Shown here: in pieces, positions 55,601-63,315 of the stretch
How positions within the stretch are numbered: the stretch's first letter is position 1
Layout of the letters: the number at the start of each line of letters is the position of its first letter
From: Rosenbergiella collisarenosi
Lineage (GTDB): Bacteria; Pseudomonadota; Gammaproteobacteria; Enterobacterales; Enterobacteriaceae
Direction of reading: 5' to 3'
Length of the DNA: 64,000 nt
Assembly (NCBI RefSeq): GCF_018494085.1
Contig: NZ_JABBFP010000011.1
Coordinates: forward strand, 51,169-115,168
Notes under the pieces: generated by a model
Databases searched by the model: none
Told to the model about the DNA's origin: nothing
The model's input: only the letters and a program-made list of their open reading frames with translations
Made by a program: the position numbers and the translations under genes

Positions 55601-55900
55601 TTAGAGACGAAAACCTACCCGTTTTCCCGTTGGAAGCGTTATATTGATACTCAGCTCCCCACCTAATGCAGCAACATACCGTTTTAAGGTCGATAAGCGA
55701 GGGTCGTTCTCAGGGCGTTCCATTTTGGCAATGGTCGGCTGAGACACACCAATCGCTTGAGCAAGCTCAGTCTGTGACATGCTCAGCTCTTCACGTAGCT
55801 GGCTTAACACCACCTCCTGACGCAAGGCCTCCACTTTATCTTTGATACGTTGCTGACTTTCAGGACTTTGTTTTACTAACAGTTCTTTGTAGGTGACCAT
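55601..55900 (-). CDS. orphan XRE antitoxin (toxin deleted)
   Basis: 99 residues, about 95% alike to the antitoxins at 13493 and 61175 (LSMSQTELAQAIGVSQPTIA). Upstream only about 25 bp of the toxin 3' end remain (TTACTTCTCCAAATTGATCA on the plus strand) before unrelated sequence, so it is solitary. It may act as an anti-addiction module against the toxins at 13141 and 61476. Confidence 0.85.
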   Translation of the reverse strand: MVTYKELLVKQSPESQQRIKDKVEALRQEVVLSQLREELSMSQTELAQAIGVSQPTIAKMERPENDPRLSTLKRYVAALGGELSINITLPTGKRVGFRL

Positions 55901-55984
55901 ATTACTTCTCCAAATTGATCAAATTTCTGTTGGAAGTGCCCAAATAATCTGCGAATACCTGATCAAGTAAAATGCGAAAGAGCG

Positions 55985-56098
55985 ATCAAGTAAATGTAAA
56001 TCCCCAAGAAATCCTTAAAAGTAATTATGGCATCTATCCTGATTCACTTAATGAAGCCATCTTTCATAAAAAGATCACTAAAGCAAAATGGTTAGATT
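55985..56098 (+). pseudogene. 3' fragment of an unidentified gene
   Basis: The frame ends PQEILKSNYGIYPDSLNEAI, FHKKITKAKWLD, the same tail as the minus-strand remnant at 14459. The 5' part is missing. It lies just before the palindrome at 56138, as in the other copy. Confidence 0.6.
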
Positions 56099-56137
56099 AA
56101 GAATTTTGCATAGAACGATAGAAAGTAAGACTGACCG

Positions 56138-56151
56138 TTACAGACCTGTAA
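56138..56151. repeat. cassette palindrome (one mismatch)
   Basis: TTACAGACCTGTAA; left arm CCGTTACAG type, right arm CTGTAATACC type. Its flanks match 14408 in inverted orientation on one side and the higA 3' flank on the other. Confidence 0.8.
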
Positions 56152-56234
56152 TACCTTAAGATTAAGCAGGTTTGCCCCAGAGAGACTCTGAGGCGATATG
56201 AACGGTAGGAGGGAGCGCGAAGATCAATGCAGGG

Positions 56235-56645
56235 TTAAATAAATAAATGAACAGGTAGACCAAAACGTTGGGAAAGCCGTTTAATGGCTTCAACCGTTAG
56301 AGAACGTTCTCCGTTTAAAATCCGGCTTACCAGAGACTTTTTACCTATCTCGTTTTCAAAGTCAGACTGATTTAAGTCATGCTGATCCATGATAACCCTG
56401 AGCATGGCCACACCTGCCGGCGTATTGGCGATACGTTCATTAAACTCTGCCATTTCTGGAAGAGAATTTTCGTATTCTTCAATCTTAGCAATCATCATTG
56501 TCAAAATGGGTGAGTGTGGGTCATTATCAAAAAGATACTCTGAGAGTTCGAGTGCTTCCTCATACTCTTTTTCACTAGGGCATCCATCAAATAAGGGAAT
56601 GGTTTTGATCAAGCTGTTTACCGTTGACAGCATTTCTGTATTCAT
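56235..56645 (-). CDS. higA: HigA-type antitoxin, copy 2
   Basis: 136 residues differing from copy 1 at only a few positions (such as TVNSLIKT and ENSLPEMAEF). The XRE domain is intact, and it overlaps the toxin stop by 1 bp as in copy 1. Confidence 0.88.
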   Translation of the reverse strand: MNTEMLSTVNSLIKTIPLFDGCPSEKEYEEALELSEYLFDNDPHSPILTMMIAKIEEYENSLPEMAEFNERIANTPAGVAMLRVIMDQHDLNQSDFENEIGKKSLVSRILNGERSLTVEAIKRLSQRFGLPVHLFI

Positions 56646-56953
56646 TATTTCGTACTCCTAAAACCCGCGATCAGTTTGTCATAGTCTGCATGATTGGTAA
56701 TGTGTTTCACGTACACTGTTTGTGTAGGTAAGTCTATTTTTAGCAAAATCCTAATGTTTCCCCCTCTCACGTCTATGACCCACCAGCGTTCTTTGTATTT
56801 CATTCTATCGAGACTTGGAAAGGCTTTCTTTAACTCATCAGGAGATGTAAATTCGCCTTTTTTTAAGACCTGATACACATCTTCTATCGCCTTGGCAAAC
56901 TGCTTGAACTCATCCGCTGCTTCACGAAACGGGACCCGACTCACTACCCTCAT
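56645..56953 (-). CDS. higB: HigB-type toxin, copy 2
   Basis: 102 residues, nearly the same as copy 1 (EAADEFKQFAKAIEDVYQVL). Intact. Its promoter region is degenerate compared with copy 1, so expression may differ. Confidence 0.88.
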   Translation of the reverse strand: MRVVSRVPFREAADEFKQFAKAIEDVYQVLKKGEFTSPDELKKAFPSLDRMKYKERWWVIDVRGGNIRILLKIDLPTQTVYVKHITNHADYDKLIAGFRSTK

Positions 56954-57071
56954 GCTTTAGCCTTATATTGACAACATGGAAACATAATCAAAGAACAATC
57001 ATTGATTATCCAGTCTTTCATTGTGGATTTTCTTATACATAACTACCGAGTTAGTAGTTCTAGGCTTACCG

Positions 57072-57085
57072 TTACGGGTCTGTAG
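57072..57085. repeat. decayed cassette palindrome
   Basis: TTACGGGTCTGTAG with ACCG on the left, three mismatches from the consensus, 46 bp after the stop of the membrane protein gene at 57131 (minus). Confidence 0.5.
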
Positions 57086-57130
57086 CACCCTCATGGCTCT
57101 GAGGCCGTAGGAGCTATTACGTAAGGGAGG

Positions 57131-57328
57131 TTATCCTAAATAGTAGTGGAGGGCGTATTTGAAACCCCAAGTGAGTAGAGCACCTGCTACACCCGCTACT
57201 AAACAGATGAATGTAAATTTTAGCGGTTGCTTATTCCATCCTCGCTTTGAGCAAAAATACATAAAAACAAACCATAACCCCCCAAAGAAAAGAGCAGTAA
57301 TTACTGCTTCTGTTGCACTGTTATTCAT
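57131..57328 (-). CDS. small two-helix membrane protein
   Basis: 65 residues: helices AVITALFFGGLWFVFMYFC and FTFICLVAGVAGALLTWGF separated by a basic loop (SKRGWNKQPLK). AGGAAT precedes the start. It sits alone between palindromes, as a module of the array. Function unknown. Confidence 0.65.
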   Translation of the reverse strand: MNNSATEAVITALFFGGLWFVFMYFCSKRGWNKQPLKFTFICLVAGVAGALLTWGFKYALHYYLG

Positions 57329-57485
57329 TATTATTCCTATCCATTAGTTTTTTCGAATGCGATTAGTACCATGGCGTTGAGCCAACTCCAATAGAAAGGT
57401 CGGTCTTTAAAAATAAGAAATGACTTGCTGCATACGTGAAAAAATAACACAGTCTAAGGTAGTAATTTTTTAGTAGGCGCACCTG

Positions 57486-58385
57486 ATGGATAAGATACTG
57501 AATTTTATGATGTCTCAATATGAAGAGCTACCTGTATCACAGCACACGCTCCATCACTGGCTTAGGCAATGGATTCATAGTCAAGAACATAGGCAAACGG
57601 ATAGTACTTTTTCAGCGAGATTTCCTTGGAAAGAAATGTGCCTACCTCAATCCTATTTTTTACAACGAAAAGTATGGGTTAATGGGCAGTGCTTTTTGAC
57701 AGGTCCTAGGTATTTAGCCGGTGATATTAATCGCCCTTTTATTGATATAGTAGCCTCTAGTGCGAACGTTGATACTTTTGTACTCAAAGCTATTAATACA
57801 GAGTGGTCGGAGTTAAAACCTCAGCATATTCGCCAGCTTATTCCAGGGAGAAAAGTCGCGAATGGTGTTATTGACCAACTTTTATATGCAGAAAAACTGA
57901 CACATAATCTTGAAGATAGTGATGATCCTCTTACCCTACGTCTTGCTACCAGCGCGGATTTTGATTGGTGCAGACAGGCTGTATTGGACTGTTATAACTA
58001 TTCTTACTCTACTATTCCGACACTTGCAGGTAGCCTATATCCGATAGATAACGATGATCTAATGAACCATCTTATTAAAGGTAATACCTATATTATCAAT
58101 CATATGGGAAATCAGGTTGGGCTAATCGTCTGTGAGAAAAGGGAGTTAGCTTTTTTAGAGGGCCTTTTTATCTTGGAAGAAGTTATCCTTCCATCCTTTC
58201 GCGGTTCTTCTTTGGCTTCTCGCGCACAACGTTTATTACAAAACCACCTCTACCAACTGTTTGGGAAAGACTGCTTAATAGCTGGAACTATACTTCCAGA
58301 AAATTTACCCTCTATAAGAACAGCGGAGAAAGTTGGACGTATCTGTGTACTTAAGTACGAGTTTCTTCCTACAGATTCGTTATAG
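57486..58385 (+). CDS. two-domain GNAT-like protein
   Basis: 299 residues. The N-terminal 140 residues are not recognised (LHHWLRQWIHSQEHRQTDST, FPWKEMCLPQSYFLQRKVWV). The C-terminal half is GNAT-like: LRLATSADFDWCRQAVLDCY, then LEEVILPSFRGSSLASRAQR in the acetyl-CoA region and a final AGTILPENLPSIRTAEKVGR. Plus strand, opposite to the TA modules. Substrate unknown. Confidence 0.7.
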   Translation: MDKILNFMMSQYEELPVSQHTLHHWLRQWIHSQEHRQTDSTFSARFPWKEMCLPQSYFLQRKVWVNGQCFLTGPRYLAGDINRPFIDIVASSANVDTFVLKAINTEWSELKPQHIRQLIPGRKVANGVIDQLLYAEKLTHNLEDSDDPLTLRLATSADFDWCRQAVLDCYNYSYSTIPTLAGSLYPIDNDDLMNHLIKGNTYIINHMGNQVGLIVCEKRELAFLEGLFILEEVILPSFRGSSLASRAQRLLQNHLYQLFGKDCLIAGTILPENLPSIRTAEKVGRICVLKYEFLPTDSL

Positions 58386-58538
58386 ATCGGTAGAATGTGT
58401 TCAAAGATAATCTACCCTGCAAGAGGTAAGTTTACTATAGTGGGTATAAACACTTATGTGATTGTGATAACACAATACATTAGAAACACGAAAACATCCT
58501 GATATTTATACATTTTCTTCTATATTGGATTTATCCCT

Positions 58539-59048
58539 ATGTCCATAGATACTAACTTTAATTCGGTTAAAATCTCTTATTGCTCCCCTAATGATTACAT
58601 GGAGTTAATTCACATTTTTTTAGAAATGAATCATCACCACTATGGCAACGTAGTGATTGATGAAAAATTGATGGGGGAGTATTTGAGGGATCGAGTGTTA
58701 GCGGTTGGGTCAGGTACTCAAATATTAAAAGCAGTGTTGAACGATACTACTGTTGGTTTTGCATGCGTGTCTATCCTATATCCTGCTCCAAAATTTAGCG
58801 GTCAAATGTTCATAAAGGAGCTGTTTGTTAAGTCTGGGTATAGAAGTAATGGTATTGGCCAGAAACTCATGGCGTTTATTGCTAAATCAGCTGTGGAAAA
58901 CCAATGTGACAGGTTAGATTGGCTATCTGTAGAGTCTGATCCTCGAGCGCAAAAATTCTATGATTCACTTGGAAGTGACATTGTGACTGATGTGGTTTAT
59001 AGACGCGTTTTTGGTGAAAAGTTAAAAGCCCTTGCTAAAAAGGATTAA
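58539..59048 (+). CDS. GNAT acetyltransferase, intact copy
   Basis: 169 residues: VKISYCSPNDYMELIHIFLE, then FIKELFVKSGYRSNGIGQKL (acetyl-CoA motif A) and LSVESDPRAQKFYDSLGS (motif B). This is the full-length form of the gene broken by IS1 at 54070. Both copies share about 100 bp of 3' flank up to a palindrome. Confidence 0.85.
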   Translation: MSIDTNFNSVKISYCSPNDYMELIHIFLEMNHHHYGNVVIDEKLMGEYLRDRVLAVGSGTQILKAVLNDTTVGFACVSILYPAPKFSGQMFIKELFVKSGYRSNGIGQKLMAFIAKSAVENQCDRLDWLSVESDPRAQKFYDSLGSDIVTDVVYRRVFGEKLKALAKKD

Positions 59049-59152
59049 GCTGGATTTTAGTAAATTTTTTCAGATGAACTAAACACTAAACTTTCGTTAA
59101 CAGTACTCTCTGGTTCATAACATAAACTTATACTCCCATCCCGTGGACTCCG

Positions 59153-59220
59153 TTACAGGCCTGTAACGGTAGTCAAAATCATCAAGGTACTTAACAGACG
59201 GGGGTATTACAGGCCTGTAA
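59153..59220. repeat. paired cassette palindromes
   Basis: Two TTACAGGCCTGTAA copies (59153-59166, 59207-59220), 54 bp apart. The first has CCG/CGG outer arms, the second GGTA/TACC arms. The spacer (CATCAAGGTACTTAACAGAC) recurs in the pair at 60379/60435. Confidence 0.85.
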
Positions 59221-59260
59221 TACCTAATATGCGGAGCTTCTACTTGTACGCCTAAAAGCA

Positions 59261-60208
59261 TTAGTCCTCTAAAGGAAGTTGTTTTTTTATAGCGTCAATT
59301 TCATCTACTAACCGAGGATTAGAATCAACATGACGTTGAATTGTGGCTGAGGTACTTTTCTCATCTTCCCAATATTCCTTCTTACGGTCGTTTTGAATTT
59401 TATCCCAAATGTCCTCCCACCACATGCTCGGTATAGTACGATAGTCCTGAAGTAGAGTAAGTGGGTGCTGGTGTTTTTCCTCACATATTTCCTGATGTAC
59501 GCCTTCTTGCATCAAGTATCCATGAACTAATATTTTTTTTCCGTATGTGTAGTATAATCCGCATAATGTAACGAAAAATCTAGCTAATGCTGATTCACCT
59601 CTAATATGGCCAGAATCTATGATATTTATGCCTGGCCAGAAGGCATCTACGGTTCTAACCCCTTCAAACTCTCGTATTATAAGTAAAGACCCTGTACCAC
59701 ACTCTCGTATCAAATGAATTGATTTTACTTTATTACCTTTTTCGTCAGCTTTTGTTAGCTCTTCAACTGCATACCTACCGTATTTATCTAAGTCGATTCT
59801 TGTTTTTGGCCGGTATACTGGCAAGTCACCGTGTATTAACCAATTACTACTGCACCCCAAAACTTCAGATAGCTCTTTCATTTCGGATAGAGTAGGTAGT
59901 ATGTCCCCATTAAACCAATCAGTGACGGTACCAATGCTTTCATAACCCATCTCTTCAGCTATGTGAGTTGGCTTTAATTTAGAAGATTTTTTATTTATCT
60001 TATTTGCTTCATTGAGAACCTGTATTAAGCGTTTTGACACAGCATCTCTATATATGTCACTGCTTGTTTTTTTTTCTGATGTAGCGTTAACACATTGCTG
60101 AATACTGTATCGTACCTGTGCTTCAACTGAGCGCATGTTGACTTCAGCAAGAGATTCAAGGGCTGCATATATTTCTTCAGGAATGTTTCTGACTGATAAT
60201 TTTCTCAT
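59261..60208 (-). CDS. regulator with FitA-like RHH and HTH domains
   Basis: 315 residues. The N-terminus is a FitA-like ribbon-helix-helix (MRKLSVRNIPEEIYAALESL), followed by an XRE-like helix-turn-helix (KPTHIAEEMGYESIGTVTDW, then LSEVLGCSSNWLIHGD) and a C-terminal region of about 180 residues without recognised motif (WWEDIWDKIQND). FitA normally pairs with a PIN toxin; none is adjacent. Confidence 0.7.
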   Translation of the reverse strand: MRKLSVRNIPEEIYAALESLAEVNMRSVEAQVRYSIQQCVNATSEKKTSSDIYRDAVSKRLIQVLNEANKINKKSSKLKPTHIAEEMGYESIGTVTDWFNGDILPTLSEMKELSEVLGCSSNWLIHGDLPVYRPKTRIDLDKYGRYAVEELTKADEKGNKVKSIHLIRECGTGSLLIIREFEGVRTVDAFWPGINIIDSGHIRGESALARFFVTLCGLYYTYGKKILVHGYLMQEGVHQEICEEKHQHPLTLLQDYRTIPSMWWEDIWDKIQNDRKKEYWEDEKSTSATIQRHVDSNPRLVDEIDAIKKQLPLED

Positions 60209-60378
60209 ATATATAATCTCTATTTTTTATGTGAAATCATAATGACAGCATTCTGAAGCGACTTCCAGTGTGACGAAATAACTTAATGTGGTTTAGTTAA
60301 CTTAGAACTACCTAATCTGCCTACAAAGTTGCTCTCCATTCCATTTTTTCAATTCTAAATATTACCCTGTAGACACCG

Positions 60379-60486
60379 TTACAGGCCTGTAACGGTGTCG
60401 AGATCAGCAAAGGTACTTAATAGACGGCGAGGTATTACAGGCCTGTAACGTTGCCCGACCATCGTAGAGGTATTACAAGCCTGTAA
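60379..60486. repeat. three cassette palindromes
   Basis: Copies at 60379-60392 (CCG/CGG arms), 60435-60448 (GGTA left, ACG right, mosaic) and 60473-60486 (TTACAAGCCTGTAA, GGTA/TACC arms). The last one leads into the higA copy 3 flank. Confidence 0.85.
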
Positions 60487-60569
60487 TACCCCAAGATGAA
60501 ATAGGATTGCCCCAGATAGACTCTGAGCCGATGTGAACGATAGAAGGGAACGCGAAGATCAATGCAGGG

Positions 60570-60980
60570 TTAAATAAATAAATGAACAGGTAGACCAAAA
60601 CGTTGGGAAAGCCGTTTAATGGCTTCAGCCGTTAGAGTACGTTCTCCGTTTAAAATCCGGCTTACCAGTGACTTTTTACCTAACTAGTTTTCAAAGTCAG
60701 ACTGATTTAAGTCATACTGATCCATGATAACCCTGAGCATGGCCACACCTGCCGGAGTATTGGCGATACGTTCATTAAAGTCTGCCATTTCTGGTAGAGA
60801 ATTTTCGTATTCTTCTATCTTGGCAATCAGCATTGTCAAAATGGGTGAGTGAGGGTCATTATCAAAAAGAAACTCTGAGAGTTCGAGTGCTTCCTCATAC
60901 TCTTTTTCGCTAGGGTATCCATCAAATAAGGGAATGGTTTTAATCAAGGCGTTTAACGTTGACAGCATATCTGTATTCAT
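60570..60980 (-). pseudogene. HigA-type antitoxin, copy 3, nonsense mutation
   Basis: Equivalent to copies 1 and 2, but TAG replaces GAG after QSDFEN (near 60682), cutting off the DNA-binding domain. The remaining sequence to 60570 is conserved. The 98-residue product keeps the toxin-binding half, so it might still bind toxin. Confidence 0.85.
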
Positions 60981-61128
60981 TGTTTCGTACTCCTAAAACC
61001 AGCGATCAGCTTGTCATAGTCGGCATGATTGGTAATGTTTTTCACGTACACTGTTTGTGTAGGCAAGTCTATCTTTAGCAAAACCATAATGTTTCCCCCT
61101 CTCACGTTTATGACTCACCAGCGTTCGG
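60980..61128 (-). pseudogene. HigB-type toxin, 3' fragment
   Basis: The frame reads VINVRGGNIMVLLKIDLPTQ and ADYDKLIAGFRSTK, with a stop replacing a Trp codon near 61112; the 5' part is gone. The break joins directly to sequence found downstream of the TA pair at 13792, a recombination junction. Confidence 0.85.
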
Positions 61129-61174
61129 TAAAGGCACTTTCATTAAACGCTAGGTTAACTCTGGTGGGTTACTA

Positions 61175-61474
61175 TTAGAGATGAAAACCTACTCGCTTTC
61201 CTGTTGGAAGCGTTATATCGATGCTCAGCTCACCACCTAATGCAGCAACATACCGTTTTAAGGTTGATAAGCGCGGATCGTTCTCTGGACGCTCCATTTT
61301 GGCAATGGTCGGCTGAGACACGCCAATCGCTTGAGCAAGCTCAGTCTGTGAGATACTCAGTTCTTCACGCAGCTGGCTTAACACCACTTCCTGACGCAAG
61401 GCCTCTACTTTCTCTTTGATACGTTGCTGACTTTCAGGACTTTGTTTTGCTAAGAGTTCTTTATAAGTGGACAT
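61175..61474 (-). CDS. XRE-family antitoxin, inverted copy
   Basis: 99 residues differing from the one at 13493 only at two or so positions (MSTYKEL, PENDP). Follows its toxin after 1 bp. Confidence 0.88.
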   Translation of the reverse strand: MSTYKELLAKQSPESQQRIKEKVEALRQEVVLSQLREELSISQTELAQAIGVSQPTIAKMERPENDPRLSTLKRYVAALGGELSIDITLPTGKRVGFHL

Positions 61475-61475
61475 A

Positions 61476-61826
61476 TTACTTCTCCAAATTGGTCAAATGT
61501 TTACGGTATTCATTTTCTGCAAGGCGGAGCATGTCACGATAAAACCGCTTTTCGTTTAAGCCTGTCTTATCACCGGCACATAACACGATAGCCCTACGGA
61601 TCGGGTCAAAAGCAAAAAATGCACGTATTGGATTCCCCGCATGTTGTACCCGTAGCTCTTTCATATTAGGGATGTCAGAGCCTTTTAAGGTATCCACATA
61701 AGGTCTACCTAACTGCGGTCCCATTTCCTCAAGAACGCCAATAGCAGCTAATACATCTTCTCTTAAGCCCTCTTCCTGCGCGAAAAACCACTCATCAAAA
61801 ACGTCAGTTGTTATCACTTCCCACAT
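61476..61826 (-). CDS. RelE/HigB-family (Gp49-like) toxin, inverted copy
   Basis: 116 residues, the same as at 13141 except two positions (WFFAQEEGL). The 750-bp block with its promoter is an inverted duplicate of 13090-13840. Confidence 0.88.
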   Translation of the reverse strand: MWEVITTDVFDEWFFAQEEGLREDVLAAIGVLEEMGPQLGRPYVDTLKGSDIPNMKELRVQHAGNPIRAFFAFDPIRRAIVLCAGDKTGLNEKRFYRDMLRLAENEYRKHLTNLEK

Positions 61827-61857
61827 GAAAAAACCTCATTCCTTTTACTCCATTAAA

Positions 61858-61877
61858 TTATAGCATATAGGCTATAA
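61858..61877 (-). promoter_or_regulatory. TA promoter/operator, inverted copy
   Basis: TTATAGC - 6 bp - GCTATAA, the same operator as at 13090, with a different loop sequence. Conservation of the arms but not the loop supports a binding site. Confidence 0.6.
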
Positions 61878-61975
61878 CATGGAACATCTGAACGATAGAA
61901 AACCTGAATAGTCGATTAAGTACATGGAAGGGGCGAGGCCTTCTAAACGGTGAGATTAATTTACCTTTGCTGCCT

Positions 61976-63235
61976 TTATTTCACAGTAAGTAGCTCAGAA
62001 AAACAGGTCGTATAGCGCGGTGAAAGCATTTCTCTTTTCATCTGCCATCCTTGTTCCGTACCTTGACTCGCAAAGTAGATCTTACCCTTACCAGACTTGT
62101 TTATCATATCCAGTGTAGCCATAAGTGAATCAGCATTAGCTCTCGGAAGTTGTTCACTGAACATATCAAATTGGGCAATATCAGACTGATAAAAATCACT
62201 AAGCATAATCCCTGCTTTAGCATACCTATAGCCGTCCCGCCAGATTATATCCAGGCCACGCATAGCAAGACCTATGATGTCCCTAGAATCGCTGGTGGGG
62301 TACTCGCAAGTGAGTGAGGCTGTATTGTAATACTGCGGCTCATTACTATGCCGACCGGTGGCAATAAAAACACTGATATGCTGACACTTAGATGTCTGTT
62401 CCCTAAGCTTTTCAGCGGCCCTAGTCGCGTAACTACAGACAGCCTCGCGCATATCATCAATTGACACAATTCGTTGCCCAAAAGAACGTGAGCACATTAT
62501 CTGTTGTTTAGGCGGGGGCGCATCTTCAAGTGCAATACAACTCTCACCGTTTAATTCCCTTACTGTGCGTTCCAAAATGACGTTGAAGTTTTTACGGATC
62601 AATGACAAGTTTGTACGAGAGAGATCCAATGCCGTTTTAATCCCCATTGTATTGAGTCTCTTTTCAATCCTCCCCCCAACTCCCCAAACATCACCGACAC
62701 TAACAAGAGACATTAACTTTTGTTGCCTGGTAGCAGAGGAAAGGTCAACGACACCTTCTGTTTTGGTCCATTTCTTTGCTGCATGGTTAGCAAGCTTAGC
62801 TAGTGTCTTAGTCGGGCCAAAGCCCACGCCAATCACCAATCCTGTTTCCTTCTTGATCCTCGTGCGCATTTGTCTGCCGAAATCCTCCAAGCTAATGCAG
62901 TTAGATATTCCACTCACATCAAGAAAGCTCTCATCAATTGAATATACTTCCTGTCCTGGGGCCATTTCTCCAAGAATAGACATCATTCTCTGACTCATAT
63001 CGCCGTACAACGCATAGTTACTTGAAAATACGTGTACGCCATGCTGCTTGAAAAATCGGTCAAATTTGAAGAGAGGATCACCCATTTTAATACCAAGTTT
63101 TTTGGCCTCGGCTGAACGGGCGATAACACAACCGTCATTATTGCTAACAGTAACAACCGGCTTACCTCTTAAATCAGGACGAAAAATAGTTTCACAACTA
63201 CAATAAAAATTGTTGGCATCTGCAAGTGCAAACAT
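61976..63235 (-). CDS. umuC: Y-family DNA polymerase V subunit UmuC
   Basis: 419 residues. Metal ligands are Asp6 (FALADANNFY) and the Asp-Glu of YSIDESFLD near residue 100; the helix-hairpin-helix and little-finger regions follow. QFDMF near residue 357 fits a beta-clamp-binding motif. This translesion polymerase acts with UmuD'2 and RecA. A perfect SOS box lies directly upstream with GAGGGGGAG as ribosome binding site. Confidence 0.93.
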   Translation of the reverse strand: MFALADANNFYCSCETIFRPDLRGKPVVTVSNNDGCVIARSAEAKKLGIKMGDPLFKFDRFFKQHGVHVFSSNYALYGDMSQRMMSILGEMAPGQEVYSIDESFLDVSGISNCISLEDFGRQMRTRIKKETGLVIGVGFGPTKTLAKLANHAAKKWTKTEGVVDLSSATRQQKLMSLVSVGDVWGVGGRIEKRLNTMGIKTALDLSRTNLSLIRKNFNVILERTVRELNGESCIALEDAPPPKQQIMCSRSFGQRIVSIDDMREAVCSYATRAAEKLREQTSKCQHISVFIATGRHSNEPQYYNTASLTCEYPTSDSRDIIGLAMRGLDIIWRDGYRYAKAGIMLSDFYQSDIAQFDMFSEQLPRANADSLMATLDMINKSGKGKIYFASQGTEQGWQMKREMLSPRYTTCFSELLTVK

Positions 63236-63252
63236 AGCTCCCCCTCATAATA

Positions 63253-63272
63253 GACTGTACATATATACAGTA
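63253..63272 (-). promoter_or_regulatory. LexA (SOS) box of umuC
   Basis: CTGTACATATATACAG at 63255-63270, matching the LexA consensus CTGT-N8-ACAG with an alternating AT centre, flanked by GA and TA. It lies 20 bp ahead of the umuC start and 44 bp after the umuD' stop, so umuC has its own SOS promoter. Confidence 0.9.
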
Positions 63273-63315
63273 TTGATCGTGGTTTTTTGGAGTGCAAGCC
63301 TTAACACTGACTAGA

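Noticed and set aside
55999..56045. TATCCTG near 56038 as an IncI/P-type nic site
   Set aside because: The motif alone is short and occurs by chance; no adjoining inverted repeat or relaxase gene is in the window.
54562..60486. Palindromes as ordinary rho-independent terminators
   Set aside because: They sit after genes but lack T-tracts on either strand; a weak terminator role cannot be excluded.
54541..60500. Classical integron cassette array with attC sites
   Set aside because: No IntI gene and no RYYYAAC/GTTRRRY pairs in the palindromes; modules lie on both strands. Only the cassette-like logic is kept.
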